Below are positions 62,600-64,000 of a stretch of 64,000 nt of DNA, piece by piece (position 1 is the stretch's first letter; the number at the start of each line of letters is the position of its first letter). The stretch covers positions 18,232,501-18,296,500 of the forward strand of contig CATNEN010000001.1 in NCBI GenBank assembly GCA_950097015.1. Direction: 5' to 3'. The position numbers and the translations under genes are program-made. Origin of the DNA: Macrostomum hystrix. Lineage: Eukaryota > Platyhelminthes > Macrostomidae. Below the pieces are notes generated by a model, which made no database searches, was not told the origin of the DNA, and saw only the letters and a list, made by a program, of their open reading frames with translations.

Positions 62600-63571
62600 A
62601 TTAGTAAACCAAATTACTAATAAATAGTAATTCTTCGTTGTATATGGGCAATGTCATGTGGTGAAACTGGTAGCACGTCAGCCTGACAACTGCGGGTCGT
62701 TGGTTCGACTCATTTTTATTTAAATTAATGATTATATGTTTTGCAGAACAACAAGAAACCAGAACATCATATAAGCCTACTCATTTCTTAATCCGGCTGA
62801 GTAAGAAAAAAAAGCGGTTTTACGCTGATTTACATAAATATCAGCACTTTACAGTACACTCGAAGCACCAAAGGAATCACATACAGTAGGATAGCCTATA
62901 TGTTTTGAAAAACTCTGAAAAAGTATTCGAACGAAAGAATATACTAATAAATAGTAATTCTTCGTTGCATATGGGCAATGTCAAGTGGTGAAACTGGTAG
63001 CACGTCAGCCTGACAACTGCGGGTCGTTGGTTCGACTCATTTTTTATTTAAATTAATGATTATATGTTTTGCAGAACAACAAGAACATCATATAAGCCTA
63101 CTCATTTCTTAATCCGGCTGAGTAAGAAAAAAAGCGGTTTTACGCTGATTTACATAAATATCAGCACTATACAGTACACTCGAAGCACCAAAGGAATCAC
63201 ATACAGTAGGATAGCCTATATGTTTTGAAAAACTCTGAAAAAGTGTTCGAACGAAAGAATATACTAATAAATAGTAATTCTTCGTTGTATATGGGCAATG
63301 TCAAGTGGTGAAACTGGTAGCACGTCAGCCTGACAACTGCGGGTCGTTGGTTCGACTCATTTTTTATTTAAATTAATGATTATATGTTTTGCAGAACAAC
63401 AAGAACATCATATAAGCCTACTCATTTCTTATTCCGGCTGAGTAAGAAAAAAAGCGGTTTTACGCTGATTTACATAAATATCAGCACTTTACAGTACACT
63501 CGAAGCACCAAAGGAATCACATACAGTAGGATAGCCTATATGTTTTGAAAAACTCTTAAATTAAGAAAACT
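62600..63571 (+). repeat. three tandem tRNA-like SINE units
   Basis: Units of 327 and 320 bp start at tactaataaatagtaattc (62615, 62942 and 63262). Each has an A box TGGTGAAACTGG, a B box GGTTCGACTCA 40-45 bp on and a T run, so each is a potential Pol III unit. They differ by a handful of bases. The right edge (aactcttaaattaagaaaac) is the empty target of the solo LTR at 29585-31891. Confidence 0.8.
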
Positions 63572-63835
63572 CTTAAAGAATTTATTTTTCCAAACATATC
63601 GGCAGCATCCGAACCCCACAGAACTGCTTTATTCCACGCCAGCCGGAATTATTATTACCCGACGAAATGTCGGTACTCATCTGCAGCTGAGTAGACTGTG
63701 TGCACATCAGGGCAAAGCAGCTTGCCAAGGGCTGCACGAATAGTTCTAGACTAGGTCGGGAGTCGAACCCAGGACCATCTGATCCAGAGTCCGACACCTT
63801 ACTGACTGAGCTATCCGCCCTCATGGGCAACCTCT
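63572..63835 (-). repeat. tRNA(Gln)-like SINE
   Basis: Minus-strand copy of the SINE at 9512 and 31893, with gggcggatagctcagtcagt head and perfect B box. It lacks the 12-bp duplication seen at 32120. Confidence 0.75.
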
Positions 63836-64000
63836 CCCCCTCCTCCTTCCCCCCCGTCACCTTCCTATCCCATATCCGAGGCCCACACCAGGAGCGCACC
63901 CTGGGCCCATGGGCTGGGCCCATGAGCTGCGATCGGCTAGCCCAGCTCACCTCACCATGAGGGCACCCTGGCTAGGCGCATAATAAACGCATGAGCTGGG
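63836..64000. repeat. duplicate of 32173-32338
   Basis: Near-identical to the GC-rich block after the other SINE copy (cctctccccctcctccttcc ... gcataataaacgcatgagct). The duplication continues past the window. Confidence 0.8.

Overview
This window looks like nuclear DNA of an invertebrate metazoan. The sequence shows spliceosomal introns of about 90-270 nt with GT...AG ends, TATA and CCAAT promoter elements, AATAAA signals, an ETS-domain transcription factor, Pol III SINEs, and four eukaryotic transposon classes (Ty3/Gypsy-type LTR elements, KDZ, EnSpm/CACTA and hAT). An early-branching animal such as a demosponge would fit the AT-rich background and small introns, but nothing here fixes the taxon. 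Most of the 64 kb is repeat. Coding information is scattered as short exons, many of them too small to appear as long ORFs.

Layout. 0-5.5 kb: four minisatellites; those with 24- and 33-bp units stay open in frame. 5.6-8 kb: a 56-residue membrane micro-ORF, a ~190-bp repeat and a CCAAT-rich island. 9-11 kb: SINEs inside a minus-strand gene of which two exons are visible. 13.0-13.8 kb: a TEL/Yan-like ETS gene (minus), beside a 740-bp solo LTR. 15.2-15.8 kb: a compact three-exon gene for a 95-residue protein (minus). 16.6-19.1 kb: a broken EnSpm/CACTA transposase gene. 20.1-29.2 kb: a large minus-strand LTR element with a 2.3-kb LTR, Gag, aspartic protease and an unknown ORF but no reverse transcriptase. 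It carries, on the opposite strand, a three-exon gene with its own TATA box for an 82-residue tail-anchored protein. 29.6-31.9 kb: a solo LTR of the same family, whose unoccupied target survives as a duplicate at 63.55 kb. 34.6-38.6 kb: two plus-strand host-like genes. 39.9-44.4 kb: an intact, apparently very young Ty3/Gypsy element (identical 207-bp LTRs, 5-bp duplication, single 1317-residue Gag-Pol). 44.5-54.4 kb: minisatellites, a hAT relic, isolated exons and a 91-bp satellite. 54.9-60.0 kb: a KDZ transposase gene with one intron, followed by two tandem cassettes of [shared ~450-bp spacer + C2H2-type ORF]. 62.6-64 kb: tandem tRNA-like SINE units and a second copy of the 29-32 kb segment.

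How parts relate. The KDZ transposase and the two zinc-finger ORFs share strand and order and may be one mobile unit. The 82-residue gene lies antisense inside the Gag-protease element, so its introns would survive an RNA-based life cycle and it may be cargo. These two arrangements are the best candidates for something undescribed. Exon calls come from reading splice sites and phase by eye; no similarity search was possible.
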